A stretch of DNA of 64,000 nucleotides from Hygrophila difformis. Taxonomy: Eukaryota > Streptophyta > Magnoliopsida > Lamiales > Acanthaceae. The first letter of the stretch is position 1, and each line of letters opens with the position of its first letter. Under the pieces are notes generated by a model. That model had not been told where the DNA came from. It searched no databases and saw only the letters and a program-made list of their open reading frames with translations. Below, one piece after another: positions 22,300 through 31,239 of this stretch. Where the stretch lies: positions 34,015,504 to 34,079,503 of the forward strand of contig JAOANR010000009.1 in NCBI GenBank assembly GCA_030278955.1. The letters run 5' to 3'. The position numbers were made by a program, and so were the translations under genes.

Positions 22300-22653
22300 C
22301 CTACTCCCCCAAGCATCATCTTTGTCGATGTAGTAAGATTTCAAGCAACATTCTACCCATGGTGGATTTCTGGGAGAATTTGCCCTCGGAGCAGAAAAAT
22401 TCCCCTGTGCATTTACCATCTGTTGTTTAATCAGTGTATATTTAAAAGCTCCTCAATCAAATGCCTTTAGTAAAAGTAAAAGAAAATACAACCATTAATA
22501 TACAAATTTGAAAAGGTCTTTACCCCATCCTCTCATTGAAGATAAGCATGGATTCTTGTAGGGTCATCTAGAGTCAACCTGATTCTGTAAATACCATTTG
22601 GGGCTCGAAATTTCTCAGGACTCCATGAGAAAGTTGCAACAAAATGAAATGGA
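22300..22653 (-). pseudogene. POT1-like (telomere end-binding) fragment, broken
   Basis: Two exon-like blocks on the minus strand resemble the C-terminal part of plant Protection of Telomeres 1 proteins. Block A (22653-22524) reads WSPEKFRAPNGIYRIRLTL then DDPTRIHAYL, with a donor GGG|GTAAAG. Block B (22419-22300), after an acceptor AACAG, reads SPRNPPWVECCLKSYYIDKD then DAWGSR. Both motif groups are characteristic of the end of POT1. Block A has an in-frame TGA, four codons from its end, where an alanine codon is expected, and one residue is missing before RIHA. The exon expected between A and B is absent: only about 104 bp of AT-rich DNA separates them. The N-terminal OB folds were not found up to 23.3 kb. 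It is best read as a decayed gene or captured gene fragment. Confidence 0.65.
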
Positions 22654-23129
22654 CTTAGCAGAGAAAATGAAACTGAAATGGACATCCAATTTGCTAATAA
22701 TTACCGTACAGACTTCATCAAGACATGGCATTGTAGTAAAAACATACTCTGAGATAACTTCGTTTATATGCCCTGCCAAATCATGCAGAAAAGCACATCC
22801 AGTATGTCATTCGAGTAAAAAGAAACCATTAAACTGTGACCTGCAAAAAAGAAACAAAGAAAAAATATCCAAAATCAAAGTATTTACATCACATAAATTC
22901 ACATAGGCATTTTATCGAACATCTTGTAGCCATATAGTGAGCAACATTAAATTGCCTTAAATTGACTCCAAATCAACCCACGAAATGCTATTATGATATG
23001 ATATAAAAGAGTAATTAAAAACTCCAATGCAAAAAAAAAATGAGTGTTATGCCGATTCACAAAAAAAAGAGTAATTAGAACCAAAAATGCTCGGGCGAAG
23101 CAGGCTTGGCAGGAGAGTTGTGAAGACCT
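22654..23129 (-). other. Region upstream of the POT1-like block, one possible exon
   Basis: At about 22798-22713 the minus strand reads CAFLHDLAGHINEVISEYVF and continues to DEVCT before a donor-like ACG|GTAATT. A plausible acceptor (TTTTTTGCAG) lies near 22841, but an in-frame TGA separates it from the open part. I do not recognise it as a POT1 exon. Confidence 0.25.
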
Positions 23130-23281
23130 ACCACAACCGGAGATGCAAGGGAAGATGGGGGTGGAGGTGGAGGCGAGCCCTGTGCTGCGCAGATTGGTGG
23201 AGGCGGCTGGCGAATCGGAACGGCGGAGAGAGAGGACGACAACTGATGCGTAGGCGGATGATGGCAGAGGGATGGAGGCAT
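23130..23281 (-). other. Proline-rich possible first exon
   Basis: ATG at 23281 on the minus strand starts a GC-rich, proline/serine-rich frame (HHPPTHQLSSSLS, GSPPPPPPSSLASP). It reaches a donor-like GGTTGTG|GTAGGT near 23130. It is the only GC-rich block for several kb, and in composition it fits a plant 5' exon. No family was recognised. A link to the POT1-like blocks downstream is possible but not shown. Confidence 0.3.
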
Positions 23282-24379
23282 GATTCTGTGCGTTTAGGGG
23301 TTAGATGAAAGCCTCCAGAATTAAAAAGAATTGAGAAGAGTGTCAAATCTGGAAGGTAGTGATTAGTGATTGGATAATTTAATGATTTCTATATCGATTT
23401 AGTGGTATTTTTGGAAGTTAATTTTTGGCATTTAGGCGGAAAAATGCTTGTTTTATACTATAATAAAGATTTTCACCAGCCATAATTTTGCATATCTATT
23501 CATAAGTATATTTCTCTTTTCCATGCTCTATATCAGACGTTTTCATTTCTGTCCAGCCCTTATCTTCGCCATGTGGGTATATTGTAAATCCATATCAATA
23601 GTTATTAGAGTTAGGAAATTCTTTTTTTTAAAGAAACAGCCTGTCCAAACTCGATCCTGATGTGGTATTTTAATGGTGGATGTATGTATAACTATGCGTA
23701 TATATATGTAGTTCCCTGGATTATGAATTCCTCGAACTTCCTGCCTTTTTGTCAAAATCGCCAGATTTGGTCCTCTTGAAATTTGTTTCTCTTTGACAGC
23801 ATATATATATTTTCCTCTTGATTTTAGAAGAGAAATTATCCATCTATGCCTCTTACACAGATTTGAAATTTAGCCTTAAAGTTTCTGCTCTTTTCCAACT
23901 AACTGTAGAATGCACTCTACAAAGTTAAACTTTTAAATTGTAATGTGCGTGTATTTTTATAAATAATGAGTCCTGCTATATATAAGGATTTTTTTTAAGA
24001 GTCTAATAGTGGGTTTGCCTATATACTAATAGTTAGTTTGAAGTACTTTTGGCATCTCTATATATTTTATTATATACTTCTATCTATTTAGATATCAAAC
24101 CGACAGATCATGGTGGAGTGAATGTGTATAGTTCTTATAACTGTCTGAAATATTTTTGAAATTTGCGACTGGATGAGGTCATGAATATAATTTTTGATGT
24201 GTTGGGAGGAATCTGGTTTGCAGAAATGCTTGATGGCATTATTCAGGGTCCTTTTTTTTAATAATTAAACTACCCGTATGAGTTGATGAAATTCCTTTAA
24301 TTTATGAAATGAGTAATATATATATATATATATATATATTTAAAAAAAACCTTTGTGATCTATGATCGAGTGGATGCTT
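23282..24379. other. Unassigned AT-rich DNA, perhaps decayed LTR W
   Basis: No gene recognised. An (AT)n run lies at about 24317-24340. The right part may be a degenerate LTR W interior, because recognisable LTR sequence starts near 24390. Confidence 0.3.
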
Positions 24380-25160
24380 GTTATTTCTTGTAGCCAAAAC
24401 GGCACATATGGTTATTATGGTTTAGTGATTGTAAGAGTCTATACTCCTAGATGTATCCGTATGAGTTATCTAGGGCTCCGGAGTGGTCTGTATTGGGTCA
24501 CTGCTTTCACGTCCCTCGTGGGTACGAGTCCCAGAGGTGGGTTGATCCCATGGGTACGTCCCTAGGATCTTTATTATGTTATGGAGTCCTTGTGGGTGTT
24601 AGTCCCAAAGGGCATGATTGGTGTCCTCGATCATATTGAGCAACGGTAAAAGATTTATTTTTGGCGAATGCGAGATTTAAAATAATTTTATTCATGATGT
24701 GAATTACCCTCTTTAATTAAATATATATATATAATCTTACTAAGAGTTCCAAAAATTTGTGTGGTTTGTTAACTTACACAGTACCGTTTGTACTGATTTG
24801 TTGTTATCTCCATTTTTCTTTCAGATTTCGAAGAGTAAGCATTCACATGGAGGGATGGGATTTCTTCTACTAAAGACTTGTCGCATTTTTAAATTATTTA
24901 AATTCTGCACTAAGACTCTGGACTTGTTTTGGCTGCATGTTTTGGCCCTATTTTAGCTTCCGCACTGTTTTAAATTATGCATGGTAGATATACTCTGAAT
25001 TTTAACTTCGGGCATTATTGAATGGTTTTAAAATCATTTTAAAGTATTGATACAACTTAGCCTTAGCATCTTTTTAAATAAGTTCGATATTGATCGTGTC
25101 TTATTTAGAAAGGTGTGGCGGTAGCATCCCGACCTGGGTGACAAAATCCGGGGTGTTACA
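24380..25160 (+). mobile_element. 3' half of LTR W (decayed)
   Basis: From GCCAAAACGGCAC and the GTATCCGTATGAGTTATCTA/GGGCTCCGGAGTGG block onward the sequence follows the LTR pattern of P, X, Q and Z. It has the hairpin (24779-24795), a CAG at 24824, a TTTTGGCTGCATGTTTTGGCCC block, the U5 stem and the end CGGGGTGTTACA at 25160. The GC-rich tandem unit is replaced by a different repeat built on GGGTACGAGTCCCAGAGG. The LTR start is uncertain (see 16764). Confidence 0.75.
24779..24795 (+). promoter_or_regulatory. LTR hairpin, W
   Basis: CTTACA then CAGTACCGTTTGTACTG, a 6-bp stem, with CTTTCAG ending at 24824, 29 nt downstream. The stem sequence differs from the other LTRs while pairing is kept. 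Confidence 0.6.
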
Positions 25161-25163
25161 AAG

Positions 25164-25175
25164 TGGTATCAGAGC
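25164..25175 (+). other. Primer binding site of W
   Basis: TGGTATCAGAGC three bases after the LTR end, tRNA-Met type. GGCCCAA copies and a GGGGGG run with ATGCAT follow (25201-25375), as in P and X. Confidence 0.8.
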
Positions 25176-25419
25176 CCGAAACTATTTTTAAGCTATTATT
25201 TTCGGCCCAATATAGAGGCCCAAAATATTAAATATTATTTTTAAGCATTTTAAATATTATTTTCATGGAAAAGAAATTTTATTTTGAAACCCATGGATAA
25301 TTATATCTCAAAAATTCGACAAGTCTCAAATTGTTACTATTATTTTTGGGGGGTGCACATGCATTAACATGCGTACTAGAAATGTGCAAAATATTGATGT
25401 GTTAAAGTTTATCTGTTAG

Positions 25420-25887
25420 ATGGCCGACCCGAAACTTTTTGAAATGATGACCTATATGCTATGCTCGATGAGTAGTATTATGCATGAATTGAGACATAGC
25501 CATGAGGAGGTTAATGCATATAAGCATCGTGTTAAGGTTGTTGAGGGAGAGTTGGAGAAATGGAAGAATGCTCGGCAGCAGGATTCGGGCCGCATCGCTG
25601 CTCTTGAAACTCTGTTTCATGAGGAGTAACACAACAACCATATGCTTAGAGGACGTGTGTTCACCTTGGAGCACGAAATTGTTGACTTGCAAAACCGGCT
25701 CAATCCGCCGGAACTTGAAGAGGAAGAGGAAGATGAGGAGGACCCAGACCTGTATATCGATATTGATGGCATGGAGGAGGAGGAACCAGAGGCGGAAGTA
25801 GTGGATCCACCGGTACCTCTTAACTCCGACGAGGAGTATGAGCATGATAGGGCACTCCTCGGCTACTCTCCTGATTACCTACTCTAG
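25420..25887 (+). pseudogene. Pre-gag coiled-coil ORF of W, one stop codon
   Basis: A 155-codon frame lies 245 bp after the primer binding site. The first part starts MADPKLFEMMTYML and has heptad-like, charged helix sequence (HRVKVVEGELEKWKNAR). A single TAA at 25627 interrupts it. The same frame continues (RVFTLEHEIVDLQNRL) into a strongly acidic tail (EEEEEDEEDPD) and ends SPDYLL. X (34194) and Y (52557, minus) carry frames of the same size, place and layout: MA(D/E)P or MSDP start, coiled coil, acidic tail. The function is unknown. The conserved design suggests a protein of the element and not a chance frame. No gag follows here, so W is truncated. Confidence 0.6.
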
Positions 25888-27480
25888 ATTTATCGTATCA
25901 TATCGTTGGACCACTTATTGTTTTTCGTACTTCATATTATCTTACTGCTTTCCGTTGTAGCTTGCCTTATGATTTTCCTAAATGATTGAAACTTTTGACA
26001 ATTTCCCACACGAGTATTTTATAAAATATCAAGTTCGAATTTATTAAATGAAAATAGTTATGATTTATGGAAGGGGTTTAAGGATATATTCAACTTTTTA
26101 TTACTCATGTGGGAAACTTTGATTTCAAACGGAGCTGTGGAACTCCCCGGCATGAAACTTTTGACAATGTCCTGCCATGAAGATCCTTGCCATGAAACTT
26201 TTGGCAAGTTCTCACTATATGAGTATTTTCTGAAAAATAATAATCCCGGTTTTTAATTTTATTTAATGAAACCACTTTATGAAGATGGAGTTGAGATTAG
26301 GGATATATTTATAGGTTGTCACGTTTTTATTACTCGTGTTAAGAAACTGTGCCCCCGAACGCGCACGGTGTCAAAAATTGCAGTAATTTATAGTAAGACC
26401 GGATCGTTCACTGGAGGATGTGCGATAGAAGCAGGGCCCACGTCGTTTACTAAGATTTTCCACTCGGTTACTCGATTCAAGTTTTGCAATGGTTTCTAAC
26501 AACTACTTGACATTAATTTAAACTAGACTATGGAAGCAATTAAAGATTATTCTACAAATCATGGTAAATTTAGTTTAAAAAGCGATTAGATCTATTCTAA
26601 GAAAGCAATAAGAATTATGCTAAGAAAGCAGGTAAAATTATTCTATGAAAGCAGATTTGAAATGTGACAGAAGGGACATGGAGAAAATAATAAAGATTGG
26701 ACAAGATTCGGATGAAACACAATTAAACTTCCATTTTCATACACAGATCTTTGTTTTGGGATAATCCTTTCAGTTAGCTAACTCTCATGCTTCCTATACC
26801 ATGTTCCCTTTAACAGACAGGTACTTACAGCAAGGATTTACATGCCTTAAGACAACAAAACCCAAGATACCACAGATATACAACTGCCCCCGCGCAGAGG
26901 TATGTTATTTATCCATGGTGGATAAGCAACACCTAACACATCATTAGTTGACATGCCAAGTACTCCTATCATCCCCCTTGTCACACCCAAAGTCCAAATC
27001 TAATCCCGAACTAATCCATAACTCTTAAACCTTACAACCGGCGGCCAACCTCTAATTCTTCCGAGTGACCTCTATGAAAGCATTTTTTAAAGAAAGCGAT
27101 AAAGAAAGCAGTAAAGAAAGCATTTTAAAAACCTATCACTCGGAAGTCTTAAAAGATCATCTCATTCGTTAGTATAAAAGAGCCCTTGGTCTTGGTGACC
27201 AGATGCAGATTTAGAACTTCCCAAATATCAGTAAGCCACAGGGCTTTTAACATCCGGGTAGTTATGAGGTACAAACATGAGTGGAACAGACCTATGAAGA
27301 TCTATTCCGAATGTACTCACTCAAGACTCAATTTTAAGCTTTGGTGGGAGAAGATAGTAGTTGAAAGAATACTCAACCCTACCTTAGAAATTAACCAAGG
27401 CCTATATGTTGTTCCTCTAATATTATTTATCACATCTTATCCGAATCCAAGTGGACACTGATTTGATGCAATACTTAATA
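25888..27480. other. Truncated W leader and unassigned repeat-like DNA
   Basis: No coding region of note. At about 26349-26430 the phrase CGAACGCGCACGGTGTCAAA followed by ACCGGATCGTTCACTGGAGG resembles, from general memory, a widespread non-coding plant repeat that has CGCACGG...ATCGTTCCACAGGGA. The short open frame at 26266-26499 across it is probably incidental. AAAGCAG/AAAGCAATAAAG repeats lie at 26525-27130. Confidence 0.3.
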
Positions 27481-27740
27481 CTACCTCCGTCTCAGTATAT
27501 TTGTTACGGATGGTTTTTTGGCACTATTCACTGTTTAACTTTGATTCGAATTTTTATCATAGCTATATAAGAAAAAACATAGTCAAGTGAGATCTTGTTA
27601 GATTCCTCTAATCTTGTAGTTTTAGACAATTAACTTTCTATAACTTTTCGTTGTACACAATTTAAGTTATTACCCGTTAAAAATGTGTATCGGCATACGT
27701 GCTGGGTGGGTCCGTAACAAAAATAGTGAGACGGAGGAAG
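27481..27740. mobile_element. Stowaway-type MITE
   Basis: A 260-bp element with terminal inverted repeats CTACCTCCGTCTC and GAGACGGAGGAAG, flanked by TA on both sides (27479-27480 and 27741-27742). Ends and target site are those of Stowaway elements, which are moved by Tc1/mariner transposases. It has no coding capacity. Confidence 0.9.
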
Positions 27741-28850
27741 TAGAAGATTTCCAACACACAGTAATTTTGAGAAACAAATAGATGTTTGAAAATCATTCCC
27801 TAAACAGGTACTAAACTCTCAATTAAAACACAGATCCTTTCAATCTAGGTGAGACCTAATCACCGACTCTGCTTCTAAGTTCTCAAAATCAACCCCAGTA
27901 GAATATGAGTTAGTCATAACTGTCGAATTTATCCCTTACTCAGATCCGGATTTTATAAAGTGATTTTTTGTGGAAATTTATTATGCAACATCTGATTTAA
28001 ATCGAGACTTATGTGTCCAAGGAGAAGGATCTCCAAAATATTATAGACCACGATATCTACATAATAATATCATGCATACATGTATGTGAGAAGTAAAATA
28101 AATTACCCCAAAATATATGATGGGGTTAGACAGAATTTGATACACAAGGATGGATTAGCCTGAGATAAGAAGAAATTGGCTAAAGAGAATGCCAGAAACA
28201 ATTGGGGTTATCCGGACTGCGAACATCTGCCATCCGGTTCCCAAGTATTCCAGAGAGAGTGATCTTTAGACAGTGGAATGCCTTAAGTGACAGTTGCCGC
28301 CGTCATTTTAGACTTCACTATCTGTGAATTTGGATGAAAACCCACATGTTCTATTACTGCAATAATTTTAGATGATATTGGCATATATCATCTAACATTA
28401 CTGCAGCTCTAGATTCAGGTTTGAAATTAAGGTAAAGAAAAGAAAACTGTACCTAATTAGGAGTTGGCTGAGTGACTAATCGTTATCCCCGTGAAGGGAC
28501 CTTTCGCCGTAGCTTTCACCAACCACTAATCAGACCATGCAAAATAACGAGTAATAATTAACACACAGAAGACGAGCTAATCGTTATCCCGGTGAAAGGA
28601 CCTTTTCGCCAACATTGATCTGTGATGTTCCTTCTTACCCATTCATACACACACTAAACAGAAAAGATGAAATTAACAAAATATTTTGGTATTGTGTGAG
28701 TGTTAATCACACAATAGTTTAGACACTAATGAGCTGAGATGTGTAATGAATAAAATTAGATGTAATGGGCCTAAGCCCAATGCACCCATGCAACTTACAC
28801 AACTCAGGAAGATAAAATGTTTTTGGAGTTTTAAAATAGAAGGAAGAAAG
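27741..28850. other. Unassigned DNA with a short direct repeat
   Basis: CTAATCGTTATCCC(C/G)GTGAA followed by GGACCTTT occurs twice, at 28477-28512 and 28576-28611. The rest is AT-rich and non-coding. Confidence 0.4.
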
Positions 28851-29461
28851 CAATTCGGTCTACTAGGTAAGGTGCAAATTAGACCGAATTGAGGATGCAT
28901 GAGGGATGAAGTAATACCTTACCCAGTTAATCCTTGTAAAGACATGAAACATCATCTAATTCGAATTGTGGAAGCAATTCGGTCTAAACCGAATTGGACA
29001 ATTGGAATTGATGAAGTCATTCTCTCACTCAAATTTGGCTAAGGCTTTTACCCCAAAATGAGGGTAATTCGAATTGCCAAGTCAATTCGGTCTAGACCGA
29101 ATTGACAATTCGAATTGGTAAGAGACAAAAAATAAACTAAGGCATGAGGGGATGGAATGCATACAATATGGTGAACAAAGTCAATTTGTTCTATGGGAGT
29201 AATTCAGTCTAAACCGAATTCGCACAGACCGAATTGCTTGTACACCATATGAGAGCAATTTTTTGCTATGTAATTCGGTCTCATGGGCAATTCGGTTTAG
29301 ACCGAATTGCCTAGACCGAATTGCATATATATTTTTAAATAAGGCATTCAAGAAATATTTTTAACATGCACTTCCATTCACATGGGCATTTCCAACTAAT
29401 ATTTTTAACATGCACTTCCATTCGGTTTAACATGCACTTCCATTCTCAAATCGAATTGCAT
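28851..29461. repeat. Palindromic motif cluster 1 (AATTCGGTnTAnACCGAATT)
   Basis: About 15 full or half copies of AATTCGGTCTA/TAGACCGAATT in both directions, several as complete palindromes such as 28976-28995 (AATTCGGTCTAAACCGAATT) and 29084-29104. Interleaved shorter AATTCGAATT pieces occur near 28958, 29067 and 29107. It may be the subterminal region of a DNA transposon or a hairpin-forming transcript. No coding. Confidence 0.75.
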
Positions 29462-30431
29462 GTCATTTTCCACATAAGTGTATTTTTGTGCCCACAAGTA
29501 CAGGTTTGGTTTACACTGTGTGGTCTATGATGGATGAGATTTACCTAATCCTTCATTTCATATCAGTATCACCTCACAGCCACACTAGTGAGCAATTTAA
29601 GGAAAATAGCATAGTAGGTTACGTGTCTAGCAGGCATTTGGTATGAATCAAACCCTATTTCTACAAACAAGACATCAAAGATTAAATAACCTAACTTACT
29701 AAGAAAATAAGAACTACATGCATATAATTAAGAACACTTACATTATCTAAGACAACAATAAACTAACATAAGGAGAAGAAACACAGCAGCAAAAGATATT
29801 TAAAATGAATTCTAACAACCCTAAAATCATCTAAAACCTAAGAACACTTATTTGAAGCTCTAAAGTATAAAAACAAACCAAAAGCCCACTAAACATGCAT
29901 TTATTTAGAATGTAAGTCAACTAGGACATAATAAATGTAATCTAGTTGAAACAAACAAACATTCTAATATTTATTGCTAAGGAAAGCATTAAATGAGTGC
30001 CAAAAACATGAAATAAAAACCCATTTCTGGATCTTTTCTTGTATTGACACTTGAAAGCAAATAAATAACCCTAAAACCATCATTAACTTGAAGGTAGAGT
30101 TTATTCTAACTACAAAGCATTTAAAGTATATGGAAATGGCTACACTAAATGTAGTAACAAGCTTCTATAAAAATAAAATAAGATCAAAAGCATTAAAACT
30201 AAACTACAAGCTTGAAAAATAAACTAACTAAACTAAACTATCTACCAAACCCTTAAGGGGTGGAGAACAACTTCTGCTCCTTCTTTTTGTCTCCCAGCAG
30301 AATGTCAAAAAGTGTAAGTGTTCGAATGAATCTTGTGTTGAGGAGGTCAGCTTTTATACTTCTTCTCGAAACCCTAGGCCCATCAGGGCCCATCAACAGT
30401 GCCATGCATTTCTCACGTGCTCACAGCTTCA
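29462..30431. other. Non-coding DNA between the two palindrome clusters
   Basis: About 970 bp of AT-rich sequence without the palindromic motif and without a recognisable gene. It contains many aaact and acctaa words. Its clean lack of the motif makes the clusters on each side look like paired ends of one unit. Confidence 0.4.
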
Positions 30432-30892
30432 ATTGGATGCAATTTTGAATGTGATTCGGTTTCCTCAAGCAATTCGGTTTAGACCGAATTGGTGCAATTC
30501 GAATTGCATGAGGTCTTCCTTCTTGATCTTGAGCATGAATGCGGTATTCATTCACCACTTCGGTCTATGTGTAGACCGAATTGGCCTTTTCGAATTGATG
30601 ATGGCTCCTACTTGGCTTCCTTGCTTTGAGGAAATTCGGTCTATGCAATCAATTCGGTTTAGATCGAATTGCATATAGACTGAATTCCTTCTTTTCTTTA
30701 TGTTCAGGGTCTTCTTCTTTCCATAGTGCAATTCGGTCTAGGGGTCAATTTGGTTTAGACCGAATTGCCACAGACCGAATTGGTCACTCTGCTTCTCTTC
30801 TTCAACACTTGTCTGTTTTTCTTCCTTTTCTCTTCAGCAATTCGGTCTAATGAGCAATTCGGTTTAGGTCGAATTGCGTATAGACCGAATTG
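30432..30892. repeat. Palindromic motif cluster 2 (AATTCGGTnTAnACCGAATT)
   Basis: About 16 full or half copies in both directions. Complete palindromes are near 30472-30491, 30652-30671, 30747-30768 and 30857-30876. It has the same motif as cluster 1. Short open frames across it encode repeated FGLDRIA-like peptides that simply reflect the palindrome. Confidence 0.75.
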
Positions 30893-31239
30893 ATCTTCAA
30901 CACTTAACCAAAATTTCAGTTTGTGGGATTTCATTCTTTTTCCCATCTTTTTGATTTTTGTGGGCTATTTTATTCTTTTGCCCATCTTTTCATTCCTTTT
31001 TCTTTTCTTTTTCCTTTTTTCATGTTTTTGGATTTTTCTAACACAAATACAATTAAAATTGCATATTTTGTGTCTTTCATTACCAGCTTATTTTTCTTAC
31101 AAACTTGCATTAATCTGTCGAATTCAACTGCTTTCTTATTGAAATAAGATGGGAATACGATCAAAATGTCCGTCTTAGACAGGGAAATGGATTGGAAATA
31201 ATGGACAATTTTGGCCATTATCAACATCATCACATTTAA
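30893..31239. other. AT-rich flank of element X
   Basis: T-rich, non-coding. Element X begins at 31240; the five bases before it are TTTAA, the expected target duplication, whose other copy is outside the window. Confidence 0.4.

Noticed and set aside
22713..22798. Extra POT1 exon (GHINEVISEYVF region)
   Set aside because: Open and with a donor, but the peptide does not match what I know of POT1, and an in-frame stop separates it from the nearest acceptor.
26980..27000. LTR start TGTCACACCC
   Set aside because: The preceding bases are pyrimidine-rich, not a polypurine tract, and no matching end or primer binding site was found.
28851..30892. CRISPR-like array
   Set aside because: Motifs are irregularly spaced, occur in both directions and have no constant repeat or spacer length. 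The DNA is plant nuclear.
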